A DNA stretch of 64,000 nt from Zea mays (Eukaryota > Streptophyta > Magnoliopsida > Poales > Poaceae): contig NW_023366871.1 of the NCBI RefSeq assembly GCF_902167145.1, forward strand, positions 62,001 through 126,000. Reading direction: 5' to 3'. Under the pieces are notes generated by a model, which was not told the DNA's origin, made no database searches, and saw only the letters and a list, made by a program, of their open reading frames with translations. A program made the position numbers and the translations under genes. Of the stretch, positions 1 to 12,100 are shown piece by piece. Numbering within the stretch: the stretch's first letter is position 1; each line of letters starts with the position of its first letter.

Positions 1-2
1 AC

Positions 3-818
3 ATTTCTCTTGCTAGTCTTAGATTAGAAAATGAAAATTTGATTGCTAAGACTAAAGATTTTGATGTTTGCAAAGTTACAATTTCCAATCTTAGAGATAA
101 AAATGATATTCTACATGCTAAGATTATTGAACTTAATTCTTGCAAACCATCTACATCTACCATTGAGCATGTCACTATTTGTACTAGATGTAGAGATGTT
201 GATATCAATGCTATTCATGATCATATGGCTTTAATTAAACAACAAAATGATCATATAGCAATATTAGATGCTAAAATTGCCGAGCATAACTTAGAAAATG
301 AAAAGTTTAAATTTGCTAGAAGTATGCTCTATAGTGGGAGACGCCCTGGCATCAAGGATGGCATTGGCTTCCAAAGGGGAGACAATGTCAAACTTAGTGC
401 CCCTCCTAAAAGATTGTCTAATTTTGTTAAGGGCAAGGCTCCCATGCCTCAGGATAACGAGGGTTACATTTTATACCCTGCCGGTTATCCCGAGAGCAAA
501 ATTAGGAAGATTCATTCTAGGAAGTCTCACTCTGGCCCTAATCATGCTTTCATGTATAAGGGTGAGACATCTAGCTCTAGGCAACCAACCCGTGCTAAGT
601 TGCCTAGAAAGAAAACTCCTAGTGCATCAAATGATCATAACATTTCATTTAAAACTTTTGATGCATCTTATGTGTTGACTAACAAATCCGGCAAGATAGT
701 TGCCAAATATGTTGGGGGCAAGCACAAGGGCTCCAAGACTTGTGTTTGGGTACCCAAAGTTCTTGTGTCTAATGCCAAAGGACCCAAAACCATTTGGGTA
801 CCTAAAGTCAAGAACTAA
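3..818 (+). pseudogene. Sirevirus Gag, C-terminal part
   Basis: Open frame entering from the left edge and ending in TAA at 816-818. The first ~100 residues are leucine, asparagine and lysine rich and look like the coiled-coil segment that follows the zinc knuckle in Sirevirus Gag. The rest is basic and low in complexity, ending with two WVPK repeats (GSKTCVWVPKVLV and PKTIWVPKVKN), typical just before the protease. The capsid domain and zinc knuckle lie upstream of the window. The protease frame is +1 relative to this one and carries a TAG at 829-831, so Gag and Pol are not continuous here. I cannot say whether that reflects normal family organisation or decay. Confidence 0.75.
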
Positions 819-831
819 AATTGTTTTGTAG

Positions 832-2481
832 GTTTATGCATCCGGGGGCTCAAGTTGGATACTCGACAGCGGGTGCACAAACCACATGACAGGGGAGAAG
901 AAGATGTTCTCCTCATATGAGAAAAACCTAGATCCCCAACGAGCTATCACATTCGGGGATGGAAATCAAGGTTTGGTCAAAGGTCTTGGTAAAATTGCTA
1001 TATCTCCTGACCATTCTATTTCCAATGTTTTTCTTGTAGATTCTTTAGATTACAATTTGCTTTCTGTATCTCAATTATGTCAAATGGGCTACAACTATCT
1101 TTTTACTGATATTGGTGTCACTGTCTTTAGAAGAAGTGATGATTCAATAGCATTTAAGGGTGTGTTAGAGGGTCAGCTATACTTAGTAAATTTTGATAGA
1201 GCTGAACTCGACACTTGCTTAATTGCTAAGACTAACATGGGCTGGCTCTGGCATCGCCGACTAGCACATGTTGGAATGAAGAATCTTCATAAGCTTCTAA
1301 AGGGAGAACACATTTTAGGACTAACCAATGTTCATTTTGAGAAAGACAGGATTTGTAGTGCATGCCAGGCAGGAAAGCAAGTTTGTGCCCATCATCCGCA
1401 TAAGAACATAATGACGACCGACAGGCCACTAGAGCTCCTACACATGGATCTATTCGGCCCGATTGCTTACATAAGCATCGGCGGGAGTAAGTACTGTCTA
1501 GTTATTGTGGATGATTATTCTCGCTTCACTTGGGTATTCTTTTTACAGGAAAAATCTCAAACCCAAGAGACCTTAAAGGGATTCTTGAGACGGGCTCAAA
1601 ATGAGTTCGGCTTAAGGATCAAGAAAATTAGAAGCGACAACGGGACGGAGTTCAAGAACTCTCAAATCGAAGGCTTTCTTGAGGAGGAGGGCATCAAGCA
1701 TGAGTTCTCTTCTCCCTACACCCCTCAACAAAATGGTGTAGTGGAGAGGAAGAATCGAACTCTATTGGACATGGCTAGAACCATGCTTGATGAGTACAAG
1801 ACTTCGGATCGGTTTTGGGCGGAGGCGGTTAACACCGCTTGCTACGCCATCAACCGGTTGTATCTACACCGAATCCTCAAGAAGACATCATATGAACTCC
1901 TAACCGGTAAAAAGCCCAACATTTCATATTTTAGAGTTTTTGGTAGCAAATGCTTTATTCTTGTTAAAAGAGGTAGAAAATCTAAATTTGCTCCTAAAAC
2001 TGTAGAAGGTTTTTTACTTGGTTATGACTCAAACACAAGGGCATATAGGGTCTTTAACAAGTCCACTGGACTAGTTGAAGTCTCATGTGACGTTGTGTTT
2101 GATGAAACTAACGGCTCTCAAGTAGAGCAAGTTGATCTTGATGAGATAGGTGATGAAGAAGCTCCGTGCATCGCGCTAAGGAACATGTCCATTGGGAATG
2201 TGTGTCCTAAAGAATCCGAAGAGCCTCCAAAAGCACAAGATCAACCGTCCTCCTCCATGCAAGCATCCCCACCAACTCAAAATGAGGATGAAGCTCAAAT
2301 TGATGAAGAAGAAGATCAATCAAATGAGCCACCTCAAGATGACGGCATAGATCAAGGGGGAGATGCAAATGATCAAAAAAGGAGGATGAAGAACCAAGGC
2401 CGCCACACCCAAGAGTCCACCAAGCAATCCAACGAGATCACCCCGTCGACACCATCCTCGGCGACATTCATAAGGGGGTAA
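832..2481 (+). pseudogene. Sirevirus Pol, protease and integrase segment
   Basis: Open from just after TAG 829-831. The aspartic protease motif WILDSGCTNHMTG lies at about 856-894. The gag-pre-integrase zinc region follows (WHRRLAHVGMKNLHKLL, then CSACQAGK). The integrase core has Asp in HMDLFGP (codon 1447), Asp in RSDNGTEF (codon 1636) and Glu in GVVERKN (codon 1744), a perfect D,D(35)E spacing. The acidic tail ends at TAA 2479-2481. That stop is created by a frameshift in the A-run at 2375-2380; the matching downstream frame is open from 2373. It would have encoded the enzymes for polyprotein cleavage and cDNA integration. One net base appears lost, or two gained. Confidence 0.87.
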
Positions 2482-4073
2482 CTACTAGATCTCGTGTTGC
2501 ACATTTTTGTGAGCATTACTCGTTTGTTTCCTCTATTGAGCCACACAAGGTAGAGGAAGCACTTCAAGATTCGGATTGGGTGGTGGCGATGCAAGAGGAG
2601 CTCAACAACTTCACTAGGAATGAGGTATGGCATTTAGTTCCACGTCCTAATCAAAATGTTGTAGGAACCAAATGGGTCTTCCGCAACAAGCAAGATGAGC
2701 ATGGTGTGGTGACAAGGAACAAAGCTCGACTTGTAGCCAAGGGATACTCTCAAGTCGAAGGTTTGGATTTCGGTGAAACCTATGCACCCGTAGCTAGGCT
2801 TGAATCAATTCGCATATTATTAGCCTATGCTACTTACCATAGCTTTAAGCTCTATCAAATGGATGTGAAAAGTGCCTTCCTCAATGGACCAATCAAGGAA
2901 GAGGTCTATGTTGAGCAACCTCCCGGCTTTGAAGACAGTGAGTATCCTAACCATGTCTATAAGCTCTCTAAAGCGCTTTATGGGCTCAAGCAAGCCCCAA
3001 GAGCATGGTATGAATGCCTTAGAGATTTTCTTATTGCAAATGGATTCAAAGTCGGAAAGGCCGATCCTACACTCTTTACTAAAACTCTTGAAAATGACTT
3101 GTTTGTATGCCAAATTTATGTTGACGATATTATATTTGGGTCTACTAACGAGTCTACATGTGAAGAGTTTAGTAGGATCATGACACAAAAGTTCGAGATG
3201 TCTATGATGGGGGAGTTGAAGTATTTTCTAGGATTCCAAGTCAAGCAACTCCAAGAGGGCACCTTCATTAGCCAAACAAAGTACACTCAAGACATTCTTG
3301 CTAAGTTTGGGATGAAGGATGCCAAACCCATCAAGACACCTATGGGAACTAATGGACATCTCGACCTCGACACGGGAGGTAAGTCCGTGGATCAAAAGGT
3401 ATACCGGTCGATAATAGGCTCTTTACTCTATTTATGTGCATCTCGACCGGACATTATGCTTTCCGTTTGCATGTGTGCAAGATTCCAATCCGACCCTAAG
3501 GAATCCCACCTTACGGCCGTAAAACGAATCTTGAGATATTTAGCTTATACTCCTAAGTTTGGGCTTTGGTACCCTCGGGGATCCACATTTGATTTGATTG
3601 GTTATTCGGATGCCGATTGGGCGGGGTGTAAAATTAATAGGAAGAGCACATCGAGGACTTGCCAGTTCTTGGGAAGATCCTTGGTGTCTTGGGCTTCAAA
3701 GAAGCAAAATTCGGTCGCTCTTTCCACCGCCGAAGCCGAGTATATTGCCGCAGGTCATTGTTGCGCGCAACTACTTTGGATGAGGCAAACCCTGCGGGAC
3801 TACGGTTACAAATTAACCAAAGTCCCTTTGCTATGTGATAATGAGAGTGCAATCAAAATGGCCGACAATCCCGTCGAGCATAGCCACACTAAACACATAG
3901 CCATCGGGTATCATTTTCTTAGGGATCACCAACAAAAGGGGGATATCGAGATTTCTTACATTAACACTAAAGATCAATTAGCCGATATCTTTACTAAGCC
4001 TCTTGATGAACAAACTTTTACCAAACTTAGGCATGAGCTCAATATTCTTGATTCCCGCAATTTCTTTTGCTAA
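2373..4073 (+). pseudogene. Sirevirus Pol, reverse transcriptase and RNase H segment
   Basis: This continues Pol in a different frame after the lesion at 2375-2380; its first ATG is at 2580. The copia-type RT has [35 protein letters not shown] and the catalytic YVDD at 3117-3128. RNase H follows with [30 protein letters not shown] and a C-terminal [13 protein letters not shown] segment. It ends at TAA 4071-4073. The RT/RNase H part is undamaged, so the frameshift is the only lesion I see in pol within the window. Sireviruses may carry an env-like ORF after pol; none is seen here, only the PPT-rich tail. Confidence 0.88.
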
Positions 4074-4911
4074 ATAGCACACATAGCTCATTTATATACC
4101 TTTGATCATATCTCTTTCATTTTGCTATGACTAATGTGTTTTCAAGTCTATTTCAAACCAAGTCATAGGTATATTGAAAGGGAATTGGAGTCTTCGGCAA
4201 AGACAAAGGCTTCCACTCCGTAACTCATCCTTCGCTGTCGCTCCAAACCTCTCTCCATCTTTCTGGGAGAGAGCAAAAGGATTTCGTCTTTGGTATAATC
4301 CTAACTCACTTATTTATGACCAAAGGGGAAGAAAGTACTTCGAGGGCTCTAATGGTTCCGTTTTTGGTGATTCATGCCAAAGGGGGAGAAAATATGAGCC
4401 CAAAGCAAAAGGACCGCACCACCACCAATTTCAAAAACTTCGTGTGTTCTAAGAACTTTTCCAAAAGAACTTTATCAATTGGTATCCTATTATGTTCAAA
4501 AGGGGAGAAAGTAGTATTTCAAAATGATATATCAAAACCCTCTTGAACACTAAGAGGAGGATCTCATTTAGGGGGAGTTTTGTTTAGTCAAAGGAAAAGC
4601 ATTTGAAACAGGGGGAGAGAATTTCAAATCTTAAAAAAAATGTTTCTAAAAATCTCATTCATTTACCTTTGACTATTTGCAAAAGAACTTTGAAAAGGAA
4701 TTACAAAATAGTTTGCAAAAACAAAACATGTGGTGCAAGCGTGGTCCAAAATGTTATATAAGAAAGAAACAATTCATGCATATCTTGTAAGTATTTATAT
4801 TGGCCCAATTCCAAGCAACCTTTGCACTAATAATTATGCAAACTAGTTCAATTATGCACTTCTATATTTGCTTTGGTTTGTGTTGGCATCAATCACCAAA
4901 AAGGGGGAGAT
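4074..4911 (+). other. Sirevirus non-coding tail with multiple polypurine tracts
   Basis: There is no coding frame of note between pol and the 3' LTR. Polypurine runs of the GGGGAG type occur at about 4381-4390, 4501-4510, 4570-4577, 4610-4619 and 4901-4910. The last abuts the LTR and is the likely plus-strand primer. Repeated PPT-like copies upstream of the true PPT are characteristic of Sireviruses. Confidence 0.72.
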
Positions 4912-5115
4912 TGAAAGGGAATTAGGCTTACACCTAGTTCCTAAATAATTTTGGTGGTTGAATTGCCCAACACAAATAATTGGACTAACTAGTTTGCTCT
5001 AGATTGTATGTTCTACAGGTGCCAAAGGTTCATCTACAACTATACTAATTCGACTGTCCGGAATACCGTAGATTATTCCGGACAGGAGAAGCTTTTTGGA
5101 AAAACAGGCCAAGCG

Positions 5116-5510
5116 CGGACCGTCCGGGCCCCTACGGCGGACCGTCCGCGACACAAGAATGACCCTCGGACAGAACCAATGCAAAAACACAAGTTTCCAC
5201 TACGGACTGTCCGGAGGAAAAGCAAAGACCGTCCGAGCCCTCGCGCGGACCGTCCGGCCTCAGGCGCGGACCGTCCGGTCGGTAAGAAACCGAAAAACCC
5301 GAAGGTGACGGGTTCGGAGAAATGAATTATAGGGGGCCTCGCGGACCGTCCGGGGTGCACGACCGGACCGTCCGCGACTGGCTCTGTCTGACATCTGACG
5401 ACGCATTAAATGCAATATAGCCGTTGATATAGCCGTTACTGCTGACCGTTGCATTTCCAGCCGTTGATCTACAGGGGCGGACCGTCCGCACCAGGCGGGC
5501 GGACCGTCCG
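5116..5510. promoter_or_regulatory. Cluster of eight CGGAC-C-GTCCG palindromes in the Sirevirus LTR
   Basis: The perfect 11-bp inverted repeat CGGACCGTCCG occurs at 5116-5126, 5138-5148, 5246-5256, 5267-5277, 5342-5352, 5364-5374, 5478-5488 and 5500-5510. Degenerate relatives lie around 5058, 5087, 5205 and 5228. Palindrome islands upstream of the core promoter are conserved in Sirevirus LTRs and are thought to be cis-regulatory. Confidence 0.8.
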
Positions 5511-5551
5511 CGCTCAGCAGAATGGCCCAACGGCTAGGAAGTGGTTGGTGG

Positions 5552-5560
5552 CTATAAATA
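5552..5560 (+). promoter_or_regulatory. TATA box of the Sirevirus LTR
   Basis: CTATAAATA lies about 40 bp after the last palindrome, in the position expected for the LTR core promoter. Transcription would start roughly 30 bp downstream. Confidence 0.65.
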
Positions 5561-6147
5561 CAACCCCAACCACCTCCATTCAATATCATCCAAGCACTCC
5601 AACCTTCAACATTCAATACAAGAGCTAGCAATCCATTCCAAGACACATTCAAAGCCTCCATCTCTCCAAGTTTCACAATTGAGAAAAGAGATCATTAGTG
5701 ATTAGTGACTTGAGAAAGAAAGTGATCCGTGTGTTATTTGTCGCTCTTGTCGCTTGGCTTTTTCAATCGTGCTTTCTTGATTCTTCCATTGCGATCAAAC
5801 TCACTTGTAATTGAGGCAAGAGACACCAATCTTGTGGTGATCCTTGTAGGAACTTCGTGTCCCAAGTAATTGAGAAGAGAAAGCTCACTCGGTCCGAGGG
5901 ACCGTTTGAGAGAGGGAAGGGTTGAAAGAGACCCGACCTTTGTGGCCTCCTCAACGGGGAGTAGGTTTGCAAGAACCGAACCTCGGTAAAACAAATCCGC
6001 GTGTCACACTCTTCATTTGGCTGCGATTTGTTTTGCACCCTCTCTCGCGGACTCAGTTATATTTCTAACGCTAACCCGGCTTGTAGCTGTGTTTATATTT
6101 GTAAATTTCAGTTTCGCCCTATTCACCCCCCCTCTAGGCGACTATCA

Positions 6148-9100
6148 GGTTCCGGTGGCGAAAACTCATGCTTTGTATGCACCCCGACACCCGTTTTCGG
6201 AATGGGTGACGTGCGGCAACGAAATTGTGCGAAACCACCACAAACATGAGTTTTGGAGCTAAAGTAGTGGATTGGGCATGTTCGTTGCGAAAAACGAAGA
6301 ATTGGTTCCGGTGGCAAAAACTCATGCTTTGTATGCACCCGACACCCGTTTTCGGAATGGGTGACGTGCGGCAACGAGATTGCGCGAAACCACCCCAAAC
6401 ATGAGTTTTGGACCTAAAGTAGTGGATTGGGCATGTTAGTTGCGAAAAAACAAAAAAATGGTTCTGGTGGCAAAAACTCGTGCTTTGTATGCACCCCGAC
6501 ACCCGTTTTCGGAATGGGTGACGTGCGGCAACGTAATTGCGCGAAACCACCCAAACATGAGTTTTGGACCTAAAGTAGTGGATTGCGCATGTTCATTGCA
6601 AAAAATGACGAAATGGTTCCGGTGGCAAAAACTCGTGCTTTGTATGCACCCCGACACCCGTTTTCGGAATGGGTGACGTGCGGCAACGATATAGCGCGAA
6701 ACCACCCCAAACATGAGTTTTGGACCTAAAGTAGTGGATTGGGCATGTTCGTTGCGAAAAACGAAGAATTGGTTCCGGTGGCAAAAACTCGTGCTTTGTA
6801 GGCACCCCGACCCCCGTTTTGGGAATGGGTGACGTACGACAACGAAATTGCGCGAAACCACACAAAACATGAGTTTTGGACCTAAAGTAGTGGATTGGGC
6901 ATGTTCGTTGCGAAAAACGAAGAAATGGTTTCGGTGGCGAAAACTCATGCTTTGTATGCACCCGACACCCATTTTTGGAATGGGTGACGTGCGGTAACGA
7001 AATTGCGCGAAACCATCCCAAACATGAGTTTTGGACCTAAAGTATTGGATTGGGCATGTTCGTTGCGAAAAACGAAGAAATGGTTCCGGTGGCGAACTCT
7101 CGTGGTATGCACCCCGACACCCGTTTTCGAAATGGGTGACGTGCGGCAACAAAATTGCGTGAAACCTCCCCAAACATGAGTTTTGGACCTAAAGTAGTGG
7201 ATTGGGAATGTTTGTTGCGAAAAACGAAGAAATGGTTCCGGTGGCGAAAACTCATGCTTTGTATGCACCCCGACACCCGTTTTGGGAATGGGGGACGTGC
7301 GGCAACGAAAATGCGCGAAACCACCCCAAACATGAGTTTTGGACCTAAAGCAGTGGATTGGGCATGTTTGTTGCGAAAAACGAAGAATTGGTTCCGGTGG
7401 CAAAAACTCATGCTTTGTATGCACCCGACACCCGTTTTCGTAATGGGTGACGTGCGGCAACGAAATTGCGCGAAACCACCCCAAACATGAGTTTTGGACC
7501 TAAAGTAGTGGATTGGGCATGTTCGTTGCGAAAAACGAAGAAATGGTTCTGGTGACAATAACTCGTGCTTTGTATGCACCCCGACACCCGTTTTCGGAAT
7601 GGGTGACGTGCGACAACGAAATTGCGTGAAACCACCCAAACATGAGTTTTGGACCTAAAGTAGTGGATTGGGCATGTTCGTTGCAAAAAAACGACGAAAT
7701 GGTTCCGGTGGCAAAAACTCGTGCTTTGTATGCACCCCGACACACATTTTCGTAATGGGTGACGTGCGGCAACAAAATTGCGCGAAACCACCCCAAACAT
7801 GAGTTTTGGACCTAAAGTAGTGGATTGGGCATGTTCGTTACGAAAAACGAAGAAATGGTTTCGGTGGCGAACTCTCGTGCTTTATATGCACCCCGACACC
7901 CGTTTTTGGAATGGGTGACGTGCGGCAACGAAATTGCGCGAAACCACCCCAAACATGAGTTTTGGACCTAAAGTAGTGGATTGGGCATGTTCGTTGCGAA
8001 AAACGAAGAAATGGTTCCGGTGGCGAACTCTCGTGCTTTGTATGCACCCCGACACCCGTTTTCGGAATGAGTGACGTGCGGCAACGAAATTGCGCGAAAC
8101 CACCCCCAAACATGAGTTTTGGACCTAAAGTAGTGGATTGGGCATGTTCGTTGCGAAAAACGAAGAAATGGTTCCGGTGGCGAAAACACATGCTTTGTAT
8201 GCACCCCGACACCCGTTTTCGGAATGGGTGACGTGCGGCAACGAAATTGCGCGAAACCACCCCAAACATGAGTTTTGGACCTAAAGTAGTGGATTGGGCA
8301 TGTTCGTTGCGAAAAACGAAGAATTGGTTCCGGTGGCAAAAACTCATGATTTGTATGCACCCCGACACCCGTTTTCGGAATGGGTGACGTGCGGCAACGA
8401 GATTGCGCGAAACCACCCCAAACATGAGTTTTGGACCTAAAGTAGTGGATTGGGCATGGTCGTTGCGAAAAACAAAAAAATGGTTCTGGTGGCAAAAACT
8501 CGTGCTTTGTATGCACCCCGACACCCGTTTTCGGAATGGGTGATGTGCGGCAACGTAATTGCGTGAAACCACCCAAACATGAGTTTTAGACCTAAAGTAG
8601 TGTCGCGCATGTTCATTGCAAAAAACGACGAAATGGTTCCGGTGGTAAAAACTCGTGCTTTGTATGCACCCCGACACCCGTTTTCGGAATGGGTGACATG
8701 CGGCAACGAAATTGCGCGAAACCACCCCAAACATGAGTTTTGGACCTAAAGTAGTGGATTGGGCATGTTCGTTGCGAAAAACAAAGAATTGGTTCCGGTG
8801 GCAAAAACTCGTGCTTTGTATGCACCCCGACCCCCGTTTTGGGAATGGGTGACGTACAACAACGAAATTGCGCGAAACCACACAAAACATGAGTTTTGTC
8901 CCTAAAGTAGTGGATTGGGCATGTTCGTTGCGAAAAACGAAGAAATGGTTCCGGTGGCGAAAACTCATGCTTTGTATGCACGCGACACCCATTTTCGGAA
9001 TGGGTGACGTGCGGTAACGAAATTGCGCGAAACCACCCCAAACATGAGTTTTGGACCTAAAGTATTGGATTGGGCATGTTCATTGCGAAAAACGAAGAAA

Positions 9101-12100
9101 TGGTTCCGGTGGCGAACTCTTGTGCTTTGTATGCACCCCGACCCCCGTTTTCAGAATGGGTGACGTGCTGCAACGAAATTGCGCGAAACCACCCCAAACA
9201 TGAGTTTTGGACCTAAAGCAGTGGATTGGGCATGTTTGTTGCGAAAAACTGAAGAATTGGTTCCGGTGGCAAAAACTCATGCTTTGTACGTACCCGACAC
9301 CCGTTTTCGAAATGGGTGACGTGCGGCAACGAAATTGCGTGAAACCACCCCAAACATGAGTTTTGGACCTAAAGTAGTGGATTGGGAATGTTCGTTGCGA
9401 AAAACGAAGAAATGGTTCCGGTGGCGAAAACTCATGCTTTGTATGCACCCCGACACCCGTTTTCGGAATGGGGGACGTGCGGCAACGAAAATGCGCGAAA
9501 CCACCCCAAACATGAGTTTTGGACCTAAAGCAGTGGATTGGGCATGTTTGTTGCGAAAAACGAAGAATTGGTTCCGGTGGCAAAAACTCATGCTTTCTAT
9601 GCACCCGACACCCGTTTTCGTAATGGGTGACGTGCGGCAACGAAATTGCGCGAAACCACCCCAAACATGAGTTTTGGACCTAAAGTAGTGGACTGGGCAT
9701 GTTCGTTGCGAAAAACGAAGAAATGGTTCCGGTGACAATAACTCGTGCTTTGTATGCACCCCGACACCCGTTTTCGGAATGGGTGACGTGCGGCAACGAA
9801 ATTACGCGAAACCACCCAAACATGAGTTTTGGACCTAAAGTAGTGGATTGGGCATGTTCGTTGCAAAAAAACGACGAAATGGTTCCGGTGGCAAAAACCC
9901 GTGCTTTGTATGCACCCCGACACCCATTTTCGTAATGGGTGACGTGCGGCAACAAAATTGCGTGAAACCACCCCAAACATGAGTTTTGGACCTAAAGTAG
10001 TGGATTGGGCATGTTCGTTGCGAAAAACGAAGAAATGGTTTCGGTGGCGAACTCTCGTGCTTTGTATGCACCCCGACACCCGTTTTCGGAATGGGTGACG
10101 TGCGCCAACGAAATTGCGCGAAACCACGCCAAACATGAGTTTTGGACCTAAAGTAGTGGATTGGGCATGTTCGTTGCGAAAAACGAAGAAATGGTTCCGG
10201 TGGCGAAAACTCGAGCTTGTATGCACCCCGACACCCGTTTTCGGAATTGGTGACGTGCGGCAACGAAATTGCGCAAAACCACCCCAAAACATGAGTTTTG
10301 GACCAAAAGTAGTGGATTGGGCATGTTCGTTGCGAAAAACGAATAAATGGTTTCGGTGGCGAACTCTCGTGCTTTGTATGCACCCCGACACCCGTTTTCG
10401 GAATGGGTGACGTGCGGCAACGAAATTGCGCGAAACCACCCCAAACATGAGTTTTGGACCTAAAGTAGTGGATTGGGCATGTTCGTTGCGAAAAACAAAG
10501 AAATGGTTCCGGTGGCGAAAACTCATGCTTTGTATGCATCCCGACACCCGTTTTCGGAATGGGTGACGTGCGGCAACGAAATTGCGCGAAACCACCCCAA
10601 ACATGAGTTTTGGACCTAAAGTAGTGGATTGGGCATGTTCGTTGCGAAAAACGAAGAATTGGTTCCAGTGGCAAAAACTCATGCTTTGTATGCACCCGAT
10701 ACCCGTTTTCGGAATGGGTGACGTGCGGCAACGAGATTGCGCGAAACCACACCAAACATGAGTTTTGGACCTAAAGTAGAGGATAGGGCATGTTCGTTGT
10801 GAAAAACGAAGAAATGGTTCTGGTGGCAAAAACTCGTGCTTTGTATGCACCCCGACACCCGTTTTCGAAATGGGTGACGTGCGGCAACGAAATTGCGTGA
10901 AACCACCCCAAACATAAGTTTTGGACCTAAAGTAGTGGATTGGGCATGTTCGTTGCGAAAAACGAAGAATTGGTTCCGGTGGCAAAAACTCATGCTTTGT
11001 ATGCACCCGACACCCGTTTTTGAAATGGGTGACGTGCGGCAACGAGATTGCGCGAAACCACCCCAAACATGAGTTTTGCACCTAAAGTAGTGGATTGGGC
11101 ATGTTCGTTGCGAAAAACGAAGAAATGGTTCCGGTGGCAAAAACTCATGCTTTGTATGCACCCGACGCCCATTTTCGGAATGGGTGACGTGCGGCAACGA
11201 AATTGAGCGAAACCACCCCAAACATGAGTTTTTACCTAAAGTAGTGGATTGGGCATGTTCGTTGAGAAAAACGAAGAAATGGTTCCGGTGGCGAAAACTC
11301 ATGCTTTGTATGCACCCCGACACCCGTTTTCGGAATGGGTGACGTGCGACAACGAAATTGCGTGAAACCACCCCACCCCAAACATGAGTTTTGGACCTAA
11401 AGTAGTGTATTGGACATGTTCGTTGCGAAAAACGAAGAAATGGTTCCGATGGCGAAAACTCATGCTTTGTATGCACCCCGACACCCGTTTTCGGAATGGG
11501 TGACGTGCGGCAACAAAATTGCGTGAAACCACCCAAACATGAGTTTTGGACCTAAAGTAGTGGATTGGGAATGTTCGTTGCGCAAAACGAAGAAATGGTT
11601 CCGGTGGCGAAAACTCGTGCTTTGTATGCACCCCGACACCCGTTTTCGAAATGGGTGACGTGCGGCAACGAAATTGCGCGAAACCACCCCAAACATGAGT
11701 TTTTACCTAAAGTAGAGGATTGGGCATGTTTGTTGCGAAAAACGAAGAAATGCAAAAACTTGTGTTTTGTATGCACCCCGACACCCGTTTTCGGAATGGG
11801 TGACGTGCTGTAACGAAATTGCGCGAAATCACCCCAAACATGAGTTTTGGACCTAAAGTAGTGGATTGGGCATGTTCGTTACGAAAAACGAAGAAATAGT
11901 TCCGGTGGCAAAAACTCGTGCTTTGTACGCACCCAACACCCGTTTTCGGAATGGGTGACGTGCGGCAACAAAATTGCGCGAAACCAACCCAAACATGAGT
12001 TTTTACCTAAAGTAGTGGATTGGGCATGTTCGTTGAGAAAAACGAAGAAATGGTTCCGGTGGCGAAAACTCATGCTTTGTATGCACCCCGACACCCGTTT

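Larger units (their letters stand above)
1..6147 (+). mobile_element. Ty1/copia Sirevirus, 3' part (internal region plus 3' LTR)
   Basis: The internal coding region has the Ty1/copia order: Gag tail, protease, integrase, then reverse transcriptase and RNase H. It is followed by a roughly 840-bp non-coding tail with repeated GGGGGAG polypurine tracts and an LTR of about 1.24 kb packed with CGGAC-C-GTCCG palindromes. Repeated PPTs and LTR palindromes are hallmarks of Sireviruses (maize Opie, Ji, PREM2, giepum group). The LTR ends in CA at 6147 and CentC starts at the next base, so the element sits in the satellite. Its 5' end and left target-site copy lie outside the window. Pol is frameshifted, so this copy cannot make a full polyprotein. 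I do not commit to one Sirevirus family. Confidence 0.88.
4912..6147 (+). repeat. Sirevirus 3' LTR
   Basis: Begins TGAAAGGGAATTAGG directly after the PPT and ends CTATCA; CentC begins at 6148. Length about 1,236 bp, normal for maize Sirevirus LTRs. It holds the palindrome cluster and TATA box listed separately. With no 5' LTR in the window, LTR divergence cannot be used for dating. Confidence 0.8.

Noticed and set aside
4174..4546. Possible env-like ORF after Sirevirus pol (92 and 76 codons)
   Set aside because: The frames are short, overlap the PPT copies and show no signal peptide or membrane segment.
5008..5676. Overlapping frames rich in DRPSG/RTVR in the Sirevirus LTR
   Set aside because: They are produced by the CGGACCGTCCG repeats, not a coding gene.
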